Assembly: GCA_937908115.1 (NCBI GenBank)
Contig: CALEQZ010000015.1
Location: forward strand, 24,394-88,393
Direction: 5' to 3'
DNA: 64,000 bases
From: an uncultured Alcaligenaceae bacterium
GTDB lineage: Bacteria; Pseudomonadota; Gammaproteobacteria; Burkholderiales; Burkholderiaceae_B
The notes under the pieces are model-generated. The model did no database searches and was not told the origin of the DNA. It was given only the letters and a program-made list of their open reading frames with translations. A program made the position numbers and the translations under genes. This document shows, one piece after another, positions 54,992 to 63,865 of the stretch. The stretch's first letter is position 1; each line of letters starts with the position of its first letter.

Positions 54992-56163
54992 TGGACCGGC
55001 CCTTGCGTATCATCCATTCCGAGGCCGCAGGCTCGTTCGGCGGCCAGGAACGGCGCATCTACAAGGAGATGCTCGCCATGCGCGAGCGCGGCCACCACAT
55101 GGAGGCCATCTGCCAGCCGGGATGCCCGCTGGCGGTCAAGCTTGCCGAGGCAGGCTTCACGGTGCACACGCTGCCCATGGACGGGCCGGCAAACTACGTG
55201 CGCGGCGTGCTGGCGATCCGCCGCATCCTGCGCGAAGGCCGCTATGACGTGCTCAACACGCATAGCCGGCGCGATACCGTCATCGCCGCGGCCGCCGGCC
55301 GGCTGGCCGGCACGCCGCTGATCGTGCGCACCCGGCACCTGGCGAACAAGGTCGGGTCGCTCTGGTCCTACACCGTGCTGCCGCACCGCGTGACCACGGT
55401 CAGCGAGTTCGTGCGGCGCCACCTGATTTCGCGCGGCGTACCGCCCGACTACGTGGCGACGGTGTATTCGCCGGTGGTGTTGCCGCCGGAAGTCGAGCGG
55501 TCCACGCTGCGCGACGAGCTGGGACTGTCGCCCGATGACGTGGTCGTCGGCTGCGTGGCGGTCATGCGGGCGATGAAAGGCCACAAGGAGTTGGTCGACG
55601 CCATCGCACCCTTGATGGCGGGCCGCGGTGACCTGCACCTGGTGTTCGTCGGCAGCGGCTCGCCCGTGATGGAGCAAACCCAGGCACACGTCGCCGCCCT
55701 GGGCCTGCAGCGGCGCGTGCACTTCATGGGCATGCGCCACGACGTGCCCAATCTATTGGCAGGCATGGATATCTTTGCGCTAGCCACCAAGCAGGAGGCG
55801 TCGGGCACCGTCTACGTCGAGGCCCAAGCCTGCGGGCTGCCCGTCATCGGCACCGACGTGGGCGGGGTCTCGGAGATGATGCGCGACGGCGAAACCGGCA
55901 TCCTGGTGCCGGTCGGAGACCAGGCCGCGCTGACCGCGGCGCTTGCGCGGCTCATCGAAGACCCGGCGCTGCGCCGGCGCATGGGCCAGGCCGGCCGGCG
56001 CTTGGTGCGCGAAGAAGGTGTCTTTTCGTCCGAGCGCCTGGCCTTGACCACAGAACGGATTTACTGGCACTGGCTCGCGCAGCGGCAAGGCAGGCCGATC
56101 GCGGCTGGCCCGGCCGCCGATGTGGCCGGGCGGTCCGGGAACCAACAGGAGAAGCGGCCATGA
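54991..56163 (+). CDS. GT4-family glycosyltransferase, probable LPS core
   Basis: A 390-aa GT-B glycosyltransferase (GT4). N-terminal SEAAGSFGGQERRIYKEMLA; C-terminal nucleotide-sugar site GTVYVEAQACGLPVIGTDVGGVSE with the EX7E-type pattern near residue 275. ATG at 54991 shares a base with the dnaE stop (TGATG); the deacetylase gene overlaps its end by 4 nt. From memory, a B. pertussis LPS-core locus with two glycosyltransferases and a deacetylase has been described, and this set appears to be it; I cannot verify locus numbers. Sugar donor and acceptor not deducible. Confidence 0.88.
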   Translation: MDRPLRIIHSEAAGSFGGQERRIYKEMLAMRERGHHMEAICQPGCPLAVKLAEAGFTVHTLPMDGPANYVRGVLAIRRILREGRYDVLNTHSRRDTVIAAAAGRLAGTPLIVRTRHLANKVGSLWSYTVLPHRVTTVSEFVRRHLISRGVPPDYVATVYSPVVLPPEVERSTLRDELGLSPDDVVVGCVAVMRAMKGHKELVDAIAPLMAGRGDLHLVFVGSGSPVMEQTQAHVAALGLQRRVHFMGMRHDVPNLLAGMDIFALATKQEASGTVYVEAQACGLPVIGTDVGGVSEMMRDGETGILVPVGDQAALTAALARLIEDPALRRRMGQAGRRLVREEGVFSSERLALTTERIYWHWLAQRQGRPIAAGPAADVAGRSGNQQEKRP

Positions 56164-57011
56164 GCGCACGCGCCAACAACGTTCCGGTACTGATGTACCA
56201 CCACGTCAGCCCGTCGCCGGGCATGATCACGACCAGCCCGGCCCGCTTCGAAGCGCACATGGCCTGGTTGCGCCGCCAAGGCTGGCGTACGCTGCGGGCC
56301 GACGAATTCGCCGCCTACCTGGCCGGCGAGCCGGTGCCACCCAAATCGGTGCTCATCACCTTCGACGACGGCTACCTGGATAACTGGCTGTACGCGCACC
56401 CCGTCCTGCAGCGCCACGGCATGCATGCGGTGCTCTTCGTCGTGACCGGCTGGGTGCACGACGGACCGGTGCGCTCGGCCTTGCGCGGCGAGCAGGCGCT
56501 GCGCCAGACGCCTTCGCACGACGGCTGCGAGGCCGCCATCGCGGCCGGCCGCAGTGATGACGTGATCGCTCGCTGGAGCGAGCTGCAGGCCATGGAGCAG
56601 GCCGGCACTTTCGAGATCCACAGCCACACCCACACGCATACGCGCTGGGACAAATGCAGTTCCAGCCGGGACGAGAAGCGGGCGGCCATCGCGCGCGAGC
56701 TCGATCTGTCGCGCCGGGCGTTGCAGGCCCACCTCGGTGCGGCGTCGCCCCACCTGTGCTGGCCGCAAGGCTACTTCGACGATGACTACGTGCAGGCGGC
56801 GCGCGACGCAGGCTTTCGCTACCTTTACACCACCCACGCCTTCGGCCGGAACGTCCCAGGCGGCGATCCGGAGCACATCTACCGCGTCGCCGTCAGCAAC
56901 CGCGACGAGCGGTGGCTGGCCAAGCGTATGGCCTTCGCCAGCCATCCGCTGCTGGCACCCGTCTTCAACCGTTTCAAGGCATGGAAAAGAGGGCTGCGGC
57001 CAGGGCCATGA
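56160..57011 (+). CDS. Polysaccharide (carbohydrate esterase 4) deacetylase, probable LPS core
   Basis: A 283-aa NodB-like deacetylase. VPVLMYHHVSPSPGM opens the domain; ITFDDGYLDNW at about residues 66-76 holds the catalytic Asp and metal Asp, and IHSHTHTHTRWDK near 160 gives the metal His residues. It likely removes an N-acetyl group from a GlcNAc-type residue laid down by a neighbouring glycosyltransferase, giving free amino sugar in the core. ATGA overlap with the gene upstream. No signal peptide seen, so action in the cytoplasm is likely. Confidence 0.87.
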   Translation: MSARANNVPVLMYHHVSPSPGMITTSPARFEAHMAWLRRQGWRTLRADEFAAYLAGEPVPPKSVLITFDDGYLDNWLYAHPVLQRHGMHAVLFVVTGWVHDGPVRSALRGEQALRQTPSHDGCEAAIAAGRSDDVIARWSELQAMEQAGTFEIHSHTHTHTRWDKCSSSRDEKRAAIARELDLSRRALQAHLGAASPHLCWPQGYFDDDYVQAARDAGFRYLYTTHAFGRNVPGGDPEHIYRVAVSNRDERWLAKRMAFASHPLLAPVFNRFKAWKRGLRPGP

Positions 57012-57062
57012 ACCTGCGCAGTCCGGCGCACGCCACGGGCGGGCGGCTGGCGGCAACCACGC

Positions 57063-58187
57063 ATGAAGATCCTCTACACTAATTTCCACGAAGGGCCCTG
57101 GATCGGCGGCCACACCAATTACGTTCTCAGGTTGGCCGGCGCGCTGGCCGCGCGCGGCCATGAGGTTTCGGTTGCCGCGCCGCCCGGCAGCTCGCTGCTG
57201 CGGCTGGCCGGGCAGATGCCCGGCATCAAGGCGTATCCGCAAGTCTTTCCGAGCCGGCCGGCGCCCCTGTTGCGTGCTCGCGGTGCCATGCGGGCATTGC
57301 TGTGCCAGGGCGCGTTCGACATCGTGCACGTCAACGGATCGGCCGACCACCGCCTGGCGATGCTGGCCAGGCTTGGCATGGTCCGGCCGCCGCGCATCGT
57401 CTGGACCAAGCACAATGACGTGCCGGTGTCGTCTTTTGGCAATTGGCTGCGCGCGCGCATGGCGACCGATCATGCCATCGCCGTCTGCCATTACGTGGCC
57501 GGCATCCTGCAAGACAGCCCCTACGCGCGCAGGGGCATCTCAACCGTGCACAACGGCATAGATACCGATTACTTCTCGCCCCTGTCGGGGCCCGAGGTCG
57601 AGCGCCTGCGCGCCCAATGGACGCACGGCGAGGACGTGCTCCTGCTGGGTAGCAATGCCGGCACCGACGAATACAAAGGTTGGCTGGACTTGGTCCGGGC
57701 AATGCGGTCGCTGCCCGAAGCGCTGCGCGCACGCGTGCGCGTGGTGCTTGCCGGTGTGCCGCCCAAGCAGTCGAACTGGAACGAGGTGATTGCCTGCGGC
57801 CTGGCCTCGCAGGTGCACTACGCGGGGCAGTTGGAAGACGTGCGGCCCATGCTGGCCGCGTTGGACGTCGGGTTCGTGCTGTCGTATCGGGATACGCTGT
57901 CCTTTGCCTGCCGCGAAATGATGGCCATGGGCAAGCCGGTGATCGCGGCGCGCCGTGGCGGCCTGCCGGAAAGCATCGACGATGGCCAGGACGGCTGGCT
58001 GGTGCCGCCGCGCGATCCGCAGGCGCTGGCCGACCTGCTGCGGCGCATGCTCTCAGGCGAGTACGACCTCGCCGCCATGGGCCGCCGCGCACGCGACAAA
58101 AGTGTCGCCGACTTCGGGTTGGACCGATTCGTTTCGGGAACCGAACGGGTGTACCGGCAGGTCGCGGGCGCGGCCACGGGCACCTGA
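57063..58187 (+). CDS. GT4-family glycosyltransferase, probable LPS core
   Basis: A 374-aa GT-B enzyme: start KILYTNFHEGPWIGGHTNYV, a central VHNGIDTDYFSPLSGPEVER and the donor-binding FACREMMAMGKPVIAARRGG near residue 285. It differs clearly from the GT4 two genes upstream. ATG at 57063, 51 nt after the deacetylase. Likely the last gene of dnaE-GT4-deacetylase-GT4. The gap after it contains GCGGG...CCCGC hairpin potential before the convergent YkgJ gene. Confidence 0.87.
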   Translation: MKILYTNFHEGPWIGGHTNYVLRLAGALAARGHEVSVAAPPGSSLLRLAGQMPGIKAYPQVFPSRPAPLLRARGAMRALLCQGAFDIVHVNGSADHRLAMLARLGMVRPPRIVWTKHNDVPVSSFGNWLRARMATDHAIAVCHYVAGILQDSPYARRGISTVHNGIDTDYFSPLSGPEVERLRAQWTHGEDVLLLGSNAGTDEYKGWLDLVRAMRSLPEALRARVRVVLAGVPPKQSNWNEVIACGLASQVHYAGQLEDVRPMLAALDVGFVLSYRDTLSFACREMMAMGKPVIAARRGGLPESIDDGQDGWLVPPRDPQALADLLRRMLSGEYDLAAMGRRARDKSVADFGLDRFVSGTERVYRQVAGAATGT

Positions 58188-58228
58188 CGCGGGCGACAGG
58201 CGGCAAAACCCGCGGCCGCAGCGTCGGC

Positions 58229-58513
58229 TCAGGCAGCCGAAGGGCGGGTCAGCGCTTCCAGCCGCGCCAGCCACGCCAGGGCGTGCTCGCGCGAGTCACC
58301 GCACATCTCCCGGCTGGGCTGCAGTCCGGCGCAGACGGCCGGCCGTTGCGGCGAACCGAAGAGCGCGCATTTCAAGTCAGCGTCCAGGTGCACGCAGCGC
58401 TCTCCCGCGCGCTTGCCTTGCGGCATCCCTGGCATGGGCGAGGAAATCGACGGGGCGATGCAGCATGCGCCGCAACCCGGGCGGCAGGCCATGGGGGTGG
58501 GCGCTACGTCCAT
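58229..58513 (-). CDS. YkgJ-family cysteine-cluster protein
   Basis: A 94-aa protein of the YkgJ (zinc/iron-chelating Cys) family. Cysteines visible at residues 10, 14, 17, 18 (CRPGCGACC), 40 (GERCVHL), 49 (KCALF), 61 (RPAVCAG) and 71 (EMCGD) fit the family's metal site. Role unknown. The minus-strand ATG at 58513 is 3 nt from the YdcF-like stop, so the two are co-transcribed. It is short and hidden in a long frame on the same strand, so easily missed. Confidence 0.83.
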   Translation of the reverse strand: MDVAPTPMACRPGCGACCIAPSISSPMPGMPQGKRAGERCVHLDADLKCALFGSPQRPAVCAGLQPSREMCGDSREHALAWLARLEALTRPSAA

Positions 58514-58515
58514 CG

Positions 58516-59283
58516 CTATACCCAACCCCGCAGCCAGTACACGAACAACCCCGCGTATTCCTTGATGATCGACCGGCTGGCGTCCAGCGTGCGCCAGTCG
58601 GGCAGCCACAGTGGCGGGCCGCCCGCGGCCGGGCGGGTGATCTGTGGGCGCTGCGGCGCGGCAGTCACGCGTGCGCCGGTTTGCTTGCCGAATGCGGCCA
58701 TGGCGCGCGGCATGTGCAGCGCGGAGGTCACCAGCAGGACATGCTCGATGCCGCGCTCGCGCAGTTCGTCGGCCGTCAGCGCGGCGTTCTCGTAGGTGTT
58801 GCGGCTGGCATTTTCCAGCAGCAGCGCATGCGCCGGCACGCCCATGTTCTGCAGCACGTGCGCCATGCCCTGGGCTTCGCTGACCGGGCCTTCGAGCGCG
58901 CCGCCTGACAAGACGATGAGCGGCGCGCGCCCGGCTTTGTAGAGCTCGGCCGCCCGTTCGATGCGGGGCACCGTCCGCGCCGGGTCGAAGGGAAGGAACC
59001 AGTTCTCGCGGTTGTTGGCGGTATGTCCGCCGAGCACGACGATGGCGTCGGCCTTGGGGACCTGCTCGGGCGGCAGGTACGGGTAGCGCTGCTCGAGCGC
59101 GCCGCCCAGCCACAGCGAGGTGACCGGCAGCGACCAGGCCAGTACCCAAGACAGGCCCAGGGCGGCAAGCAAGCCGGCCAGGCGGCGCCAGCGCAGCAGC
59201 GCCAGCACGACCGCCACGGCCAGCAGGGCGATGCACAGGTTGACGGGCAGGATCAGCTGGGTCAGCGAGGGCAAGGCGGACAT
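58516..59283 (-). CDS. YdcF/ElyC family (DUF218) membrane protein
   Basis: A 255-aa protein: two N-terminal membrane helices ([37 protein letters not shown]), then the DUF218 domain with [46 protein letters not shown] and [16 protein letters not shown]. In E. coli ElyC and SanA affect envelope integrity and lipid-carrier use; this is closest to that type by layout. It is followed by the YkgJ gene and preceded after 6 nt by a GT9 gene. Confidence 0.87.
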   Translation of the reverse strand: MSALPSLTQLILPVNLCIALLAVAVVLALLRWRRLAGLLAALGLSWVLAWSLPVTSLWLGGALEQRYPYLPPEQVPKADAIVVLGGHTANNRENWFLPFDPARTVPRIERAAELYKAGRAPLIVLSGGALEGPVSEAQGMAHVLQNMGVPAHALLLENASRNTYENAALTADELRERGIEHVLLVTSALHMPRAMAAFGKQTGARVTAAPQRPQITRPAAGGPPLWLPDWRTLDASRSIIKEYAGLFVYWLRGWV

Positions 59284-59289
59284 CCCTTT

Positions 59290-60261
59290 CTAGGTATCGG
59301 CCGGATCGGACAGCAGGGTGGCCGTGTGTTCCAGGACCGCGTCGACCGCCGGCCAGGCGCCATTCTCGCCCAGGCACACGGCGCGCGGCGACCAGGGGCC
59401 GGTGCGCGAGCGATCGGTCACGCCGAATAGCGTCAGCTGCCGCGCGCCGACCGCGGCGGCAAGGTGAGAGACGCCCGAATCGTTGCACACCACCAGCGCC
59501 GCCTGCTGCGCCAACGCGGCGTACGCGCCCAGTCCCAGCGGGGGCAGGAGCGTGGCCGTCGGGGCATTGCGGCGAGCCTGATCGGCCTCGGACGCCGGCG
59601 GGCACATCGCCACCGTCACGCCGTCGGCCTGCAGCGCACGCACGTACGCGTCGAAGTGCGGCCACACCTTGATCTTGCCGCGATGCAGGCCGGTGGCCGT
59701 CGGCGCGATCAGCACGAAGCCGCCCGGCTTCAGGCCATGCCGCGCGACGTGCTCGCCGGCGGCCGAGCGATGCGCATCGGTCAGTGCCAGCTCGCCCGGG
59801 CCCGGCGCGGGTGAGCCGGGATCCAGTCCCCAGCGCCTGAGCGCGGCGCGGGCCAAGGCATACCAGGATTCGACGGCGTGCAGCCCGGGGGCGGGCTTGC
59901 GCACCGGCCACTTCAGCAGCGGGCTGCGCCCGTCGTCGCGATAGCCGGCGCTGGGGATGCCAGCCAGGAAGAACACCAGGGCGCTGGACAGCGAATCCGG
60001 CAGCAGCAGGCCACGCGTCCGCCCGCGGCCTGGACCTGCGGCCATGGCCCGGCGCAGGGCCATCCCGTCATGCCAGACGCGCCCGGTCATGGGAATGAAA
60101 TCGTGGCCGGGCAGGCCCGACAGAAGATCGCGTGCCCAGGGGCGGGCACACAGCGTCAGGGGCAAGCCGGCGGACTGCAGCAGCGACAGCGCCGGCAGGC
60201 TCATGCAGACATCGCCGACCCAGTTGGGCAGGCGCAGGTACAGGCGTTCGATGGGTGGCAT
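59290..60261 (-). CDS. GT9-family glycosyltransferase (heptosyltransferase-like)
   Basis: A 323-aa protein of the ADP-heptose:LPS heptosyltransferase superfamily. [20 protein letters not shown] is the family N-terminus, [17 protein letters not shown] the donor region, and [16 protein letters not shown] the diagnostic (S/T)G..H.A motif. It may be the inner-core enzyme WaaF/WaaC or a separate LPS transferase; I do not assign a symbol. It starts a GT9-YdcF-YkgJ operon transcribed away from msbA. Confidence 0.86.
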   Translation of the reverse strand: MPPIERLYLRLPNWVGDVCMSLPALSLLQSAGLPLTLCARPWARDLLSGLPGHDFIPMTGRVWHDGMALRRAMAAGPGRGRTRGLLLPDSLSSALVFFLAGIPSAGYRDDGRSPLLKWPVRKPAPGLHAVESWYALARAALRRWGLDPGSPAPGPGELALTDAHRSAAGEHVARHGLKPGGFVLIAPTATGLHRGKIKVWPHFDAYVRALQADGVTVAMCPPASEADQARRNAPTATLLPPLGLGAYAALAQQAALVVCNDSGVSHLAAAVGARQLTLFGVTDRSRTGPWSPRAVCLGENGAWPAVDAVLEHTATLLSDPADT

Positions 60262-60326
60262 GCGGCAGGGGCGACGGCCCGGCCCGCATCCCGAAAAACG
60301 GGCGACATAATGGCCGGCCTGCGCGA

Positions 60327-60347
60327 CTCGGTAAAATTCCTGCCGAG
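60327..60347 (+). promoter_or_regulatory. Candidate msbA promoter: -10 box inside a dyad
   Basis: CTCGG (60327-60331) and CCGAG (60343-60347) enclose TAAAAT at 60332-60337. A second possible -10 box, TATATA, is at 60352-60357. The stretch is AT-rich for this genome and sits between the GT9 gene and msbA. Confidence 0.35.
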
Positions 60348-60369
60348 ATTGTATATAAGCGAGTGGTAC

Positions 60370-62145
60370 TTGAACCCCGTCCGACGACCTGCCCCGGCTG
60401 GCTCACACCCTGTCAAGTTCGAGTTGTGGAAGCGCGTGTACGCCCGCGTCGGTGCGTACTGGCAGGGGCTTGCGCTGGCCGTGGCCCTGATGGCCGCCGG
60501 TGCGGCCACGCAACCGGCGCTGGCCGTCATCATGAAGCCGCTACTCGATGACGGCTTTTCCGGCGCCAAGCCCGAGTATGTCTGGATGCTGCCGTTGGCC
60601 GTGATCGGCCTGATCATTGTGCGGGGCATCTGCAACTTCTGCAGCGACTACCTGCTGGCCTGGGTGGCCAACAACGTGCTACTGGGCATGCGGCGCGACA
60701 TGTTCGACCGGCTGCTGGCCATGCCTGACGCCGAGTTCAAGCGCGGCGATTCGGGGCGCCTGCTCAACCGCTTTACGATCGACGCGGGCAACGTCACCGG
60801 CTACGCCACTGACGTCATCACGGTGCTGGTGCGCGAAACGCTGGTCGTGGTGGCGCTGATCTGCGTGCTGCTGTACATGTCGTGGCTGCTGACGCTGATC
60901 GTCCTGGTCATGCTGCCCGTGTCGGTGGCGGTCGCGCGCATCTTCATCCGCCGCTTGCGCCGCATCAACCGCGAGACGGTCAACATGAATGCCGAGCTGA
61001 CCCGGGTCGTCAGCGAAGGCATAGACGGGCAGCGGGTGGTCAAGCTCTTCGACGGCTACGGCTACGAGCGCGGCCGCTTCGACTATGTCAGCTCGCGCCT
61101 GCGCCGGTTCGCGATGCGCTCGGCCACCGCCGATGCCGCCATGACGCCCTTGACCCAGCTGTGCGTGTCCATCGCCGTCGGCGCGGTGATCGCCGTCGCG
61201 CTCAGCCAGGCCAATACCGGCGTGCTCACCGTCGGCAGCTTCGCCTCCTTCATGGCGGCGCTCGCGCAGCTGTTCGATCCGGTCAAGCGCCTGACCAACA
61301 TCGCCGGCAAGATGCAGAAAATGCTGGTGGCTGCCGAAAGCGTCTTTACGCTGATCGACCAGCCTACCGAAAGTGACACCGGCAGCCGGCGCCTGCCCGA
61401 GCCGGTGCGCGGCAAGGTCTCCTTCGAAGGGGTCTTTCACCGCTTTCCCGATGCGGATCGCGACACCGTCCAGGATGTCAGCTTCACGATCGAGCCTGGC
61501 CAGACCGTGGCCCTGGTCGGCCGCTCCGGCAGCGGCAAGACGACGCTGGCCAACATGCTGCCGCGCTTCGTGCTGCCTGATGCCGGGGTCATACGCATCG
61601 ACGACATCGACATCCGCGAGCTGACGCTGAACAACCTGCGCGCGCACATCTCGCTGGTCAGCCAGGACGTGGTGCTGTTCGACGACACGATCGCCGCCAA
61701 CGTCGGCTACGGGGCGCTGCACCAGGCCACCGAGCAGGAGATCCGCGACGCACTGGCCGCAGCCAACCTGCTGGAGTTCGTCGACAACCTGCCCCAGGGC
61801 ATTTACACGATGGTCGGCGAAAACGCCGCCAGGCTATCCGGTGGCCAGCGCCAGCGCCTGGCCATCGCCCGGGCGCTCATCAAGAATGCGCCCATCCTCA
61901 TCCTGGACGAAGCTACTTCTGCGCTGGACAACGAATCCGAGCGCCAGGTCCAGGCCTCGCTCGAGCGGCTGATGAAAGGGCGCTCCACGCTGGTCATCGC
62001 CCACCGCCTGTCGACCGTGCAGAATGCCGACCGCATCGTCGTGCTCGATGGCGGGCGCGTGGCCGAGCAGGGGCGTCACGCGGACCTGCTGGCCGCCGAC
62101 GGCCTATACGCGTCGCTGTATCGCATGCAGTTCCGGGAAGACTGA
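60370..62145 (+). CDS. msbA: Lipid A export ATP-binding/permease protein MsbA
   Basis: About 591 aa, close to E. coli MsbA (582). Six-helix membrane domain (about 20-320), then the ATPase: Walker A VGRSGSGKTTLANML, signature NAARLSGGQRQRLAIARALI, Walker B ILILDEATSALDNES, H-loop VIAHRLSTVQ. MsbA flips lipid A-core across the inner membrane. TTG at 60370 is proposed: the in-frame ATG at 60310 would force AGA, ATA, GTA and TTG codons across an AT-rich, promoter-like stretch. A later TTG at 60424 is also possible. Confidence 0.9.
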   Translation: MNPVRRPAPAGSHPVKFELWKRVYARVGAYWQGLALAVALMAAGAATQPALAVIMKPLLDDGFSGAKPEYVWMLPLAVIGLIIVRGICNFCSDYLLAWVANNVLLGMRRDMFDRLLAMPDAEFKRGDSGRLLNRFTIDAGNVTGYATDVITVLVRETLVVVALICVLLYMSWLLTLIVLVMLPVSVAVARIFIRRLRRINRETVNMNAELTRVVSEGIDGQRVVKLFDGYGYERGRFDYVSSRLRRFAMRSATADAAMTPLTQLCVSIAVGAVIAVALSQANTGVLTVGSFASFMAALAQLFDPVKRLTNIAGKMQKMLVAAESVFTLIDQPTESDTGSRRLPEPVRGKVSFEGVFHRFPDADRDTVQDVSFTIEPGQTVALVGRSGSGKTTLANMLPRFVLPDAGVIRIDDIDIRELTLNNLRAHISLVSQDVVLFDDTIAANVGYGALHQATEQEIRDALAAANLLEFVDNLPQGIYTMVGENAARLSGGQRQRLAIARALIKNAPILILDEATSALDNESERQVQASLERLMKGRSTLVIAHRLSTVQNADRIVVLDGGRVAEQGRHADLLAADGLYASLYRMQFRED

Positions 62146-62189
62146 CCGCGCCGGCTGCGTTGGGAAGCGCCGGCGCCCGCCCGGGCCGC

Positions 62190-63653
62190 CTACATCAGGA
62201 CGATGTCGTATTGCTCCTGGCTGTAGCCTGCGGCGACTTCCAGCGACACTTTTTTGCCGATGAAATCTCCCAGCATGGCCAGGTGCTGGCTTTCCTCCTC
62301 CAGGAAGAGGTCCACCACCGACTGCGAAGCGAGGATGCGGAATTCACGCGGGTTGAATTGCCGGGCCTCGCGCAGGATCTCGCGCAGGATCTCGTAGCAC
62401 ACGGTGCGCGCGGTACGCACATTGCCGCGCCCGGAACAGGTGGGGCAGGGCTCGCACAGCTGGTGCGCCAGCGAATCGCGGGTGCGCTTGCGGGTCATTT
62501 CGACCAGTCCCAGCTGGGTAAAGCCGTTGATGGTCACGCGGGTACGATCGCGCGCCAGCGCCTTGCGCAGCTCGGCCAGCACCGCCTCGCGATGCTGGGC
62601 ATCCTCCATGTCGATGAAGTCCAGGATGATGATGCCGCCCAGGTTGCGCAGGCGCAGCTGTCGAGCGATGGCCTGCGCGGCCTCCAGGTTGGTCTTGAAG
62701 ATCGTGTCGTCGAAGCTGCGTCCGCCCACGAAGCCGCCCGTATTGACGTCCACGGTGGTCAAGGCTTCGGTCTGGTCGATGATGAGATAGCCGCCCGATT
62801 TCAGGTCGACCCGGCGTGACAGCGCACGGGCGATTTCGTCGTCGACGTTGGCCGTGTCAAAGAGCGGCCGCTCGCCGCTGTAGTGGGTGATGCGATGGGC
62901 GACCGACGGCGTGTAGGTTTGAGCCCATTCAGTCAGTTCCGCCGCAGTGGTGCGCGAATCGACCAGGATGCTGCCCGTTTGCGGTCCGACGATGTCGCGC
63001 AGCACGCGCTGCGCCAGGCTCAGGTCCCGGTACAGCAGCGACGGCGCCGGCTGCGTGCGCGCGGCCGCCTGCACGCTGGCCCAAAGCGTGCGCAGGTAGG
63101 TCAGGTCCGCCTGGAGCTCTTCGTCGGTGGCACCCTCGGCCTGGGTGCGCACGATGAAGCCGCCTTTTTCGTCGGGCGGCACCAACTTGGCCAGGCGCTC
63201 GCGCAACTGGGCGCGCTCGGCCTCCGAATCGATGCGCTGCGAAATCCCGATGTGGGGGTCGAATGGGATGTAGACGAGCATCCTGCCGGCCACGCTGATT
63301 TGGGTAGACAGCCGTGCACCCTTGGAGCCCAGCGGATCCTTGACCACCTGCACCATCAGGGTCTGGCCTTCGAACAGGAGCTTTTCGATGGGGGTCTGCG
63401 GCAGCCCCTGCGACCGTTCGGCGCGATTCTCGCGCAGGTCGGCGATATGCATGAAGGCCGCACGCTCCAGGCCGATGTCTATGAAGGCGCTTTGCATGCC
63501 AGGCAGCACCCGGACCACCCTGCCGAGATAGATATTGCCCACGTGGCCGCGCTGTATGGTGCGCTCCACGTGCAGTTCCTGGACGGCGCCCTGCGCCACC
63601 ACAGCGACCCGAGTCTCGAACGGCGTGACGTTGATAAGGATGTCTTCGGTCAT
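62190..63653 (-). CDS. rng: Ribonuclease G
   Basis: A 487-aa RNase E/G family endonuclease of RNase G length. S1 domain after MTEDILINVTPFETRVAVV (about residues 35-130, with NIYLGRVVRVLPGMQSAFID); catalytic Asp pair in LTTVDVNTGGFVG and IIILDFIDMED; zinc-link Cys in LCEPCPTCSGRGNV. It matures the 5' end of 16S rRNA and degrades some mRNAs. ATG at 63653; the frame runs on upstream into non-coding repeats. In many proteobacteria maf sits directly upstream, but none is seen in the 347 nt available here. Confidence 0.93.
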   Translation of the reverse strand: MTEDILINVTPFETRVAVVAQGAVQELHVERTIQRGHVGNIYLGRVVRVLPGMQSAFIDIGLERAAFMHIADLRENRAERSQGLPQTPIEKLLFEGQTLMVQVVKDPLGSKGARLSTQISVAGRMLVYIPFDPHIGISQRIDSEAERAQLRERLAKLVPPDEKGGFIVRTQAEGATDEELQADLTYLRTLWASVQAAARTQPAPSLLYRDLSLAQRVLRDIVGPQTGSILVDSRTTAAELTEWAQTYTPSVAHRITHYSGERPLFDTANVDDEIARALSRRVDLKSGGYLIIDQTEALTTVDVNTGGFVGGRSFDDTIFKTNLEAAQAIARQLRLRNLGGIIILDFIDMEDAQHREAVLAELRKALARDRTRVTINGFTQLGLVEMTRKRTRDSLAHQLCEPCPTCSGRGNVRTARTVCYEILREILREARQFNPREFRILASQSVVDLFLEEESQHLAMLGDFIGKKVSLEVAAGYSQEQYDIVLM

Positions 63654-63692
63654 GGCTCTTAAGCCCCGGCGCGGGATGTATGGGATGCCTGC

Positions 63693-63698
63693 ATTATG
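63693..63698 (-). promoter_or_regulatory. Candidate -10 box for rng
   Basis: CATAAT on the minus strand (63698 to 63693), preceded by a T-run. Predicted leader about 33 nt before the rng ATG. Confidence 0.35.
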
Positions 63699-63761
63699 CA
63701 AAAAAAGCGACGCATGACGTCCCGGCCTTGCCACGCCTCTGCGCTGCCGCACCGCCGTGCC

Positions 63762-63813
63762 GGGGTGCTGGGGTGCTGGGGGTGGCAGGTGGCAGGTGGC
63801 AGGTGGCAGGTGG
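63762..63813. repeat. Short tandem repeats: GGGGTGCT x2 and GGTGGCA x4.7
   Basis: Two copies of the 8-mer GGGGTGCT (63762-63777), a G-run, then nearly five copies of the 7-mer GGTGGCA (63781-63813). The array lies between the divergent rng and plus-strand promoters. A 7-bp unit in a promoter region could vary in copy number. Confidence 0.85.
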
Positions 63814-63829
63814 ATCCATCCCTCCTTTT

Positions 63830-63859
63830 TTGCGTTCCGCAAATAAATCGTGCTATAGT
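63830..63859 (+). promoter_or_regulatory. Sigma70-type promoter reading out of the right edge
   Basis: TTGCGT at 63830-63835 and TATAGT at 63854-63859, 18 bp apart. Start predicted near 63866. No coding frame begins before the window ends. Confidence 0.55.
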
Positions 63860-63865
63860 TACGGG

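Noticed and set aside
63762..63813. Possible CRISPR array
   Set aside because: Units are 7-8 bp and directly abutting, with no spacers and no cas genes. It is a simple tandem repeat.
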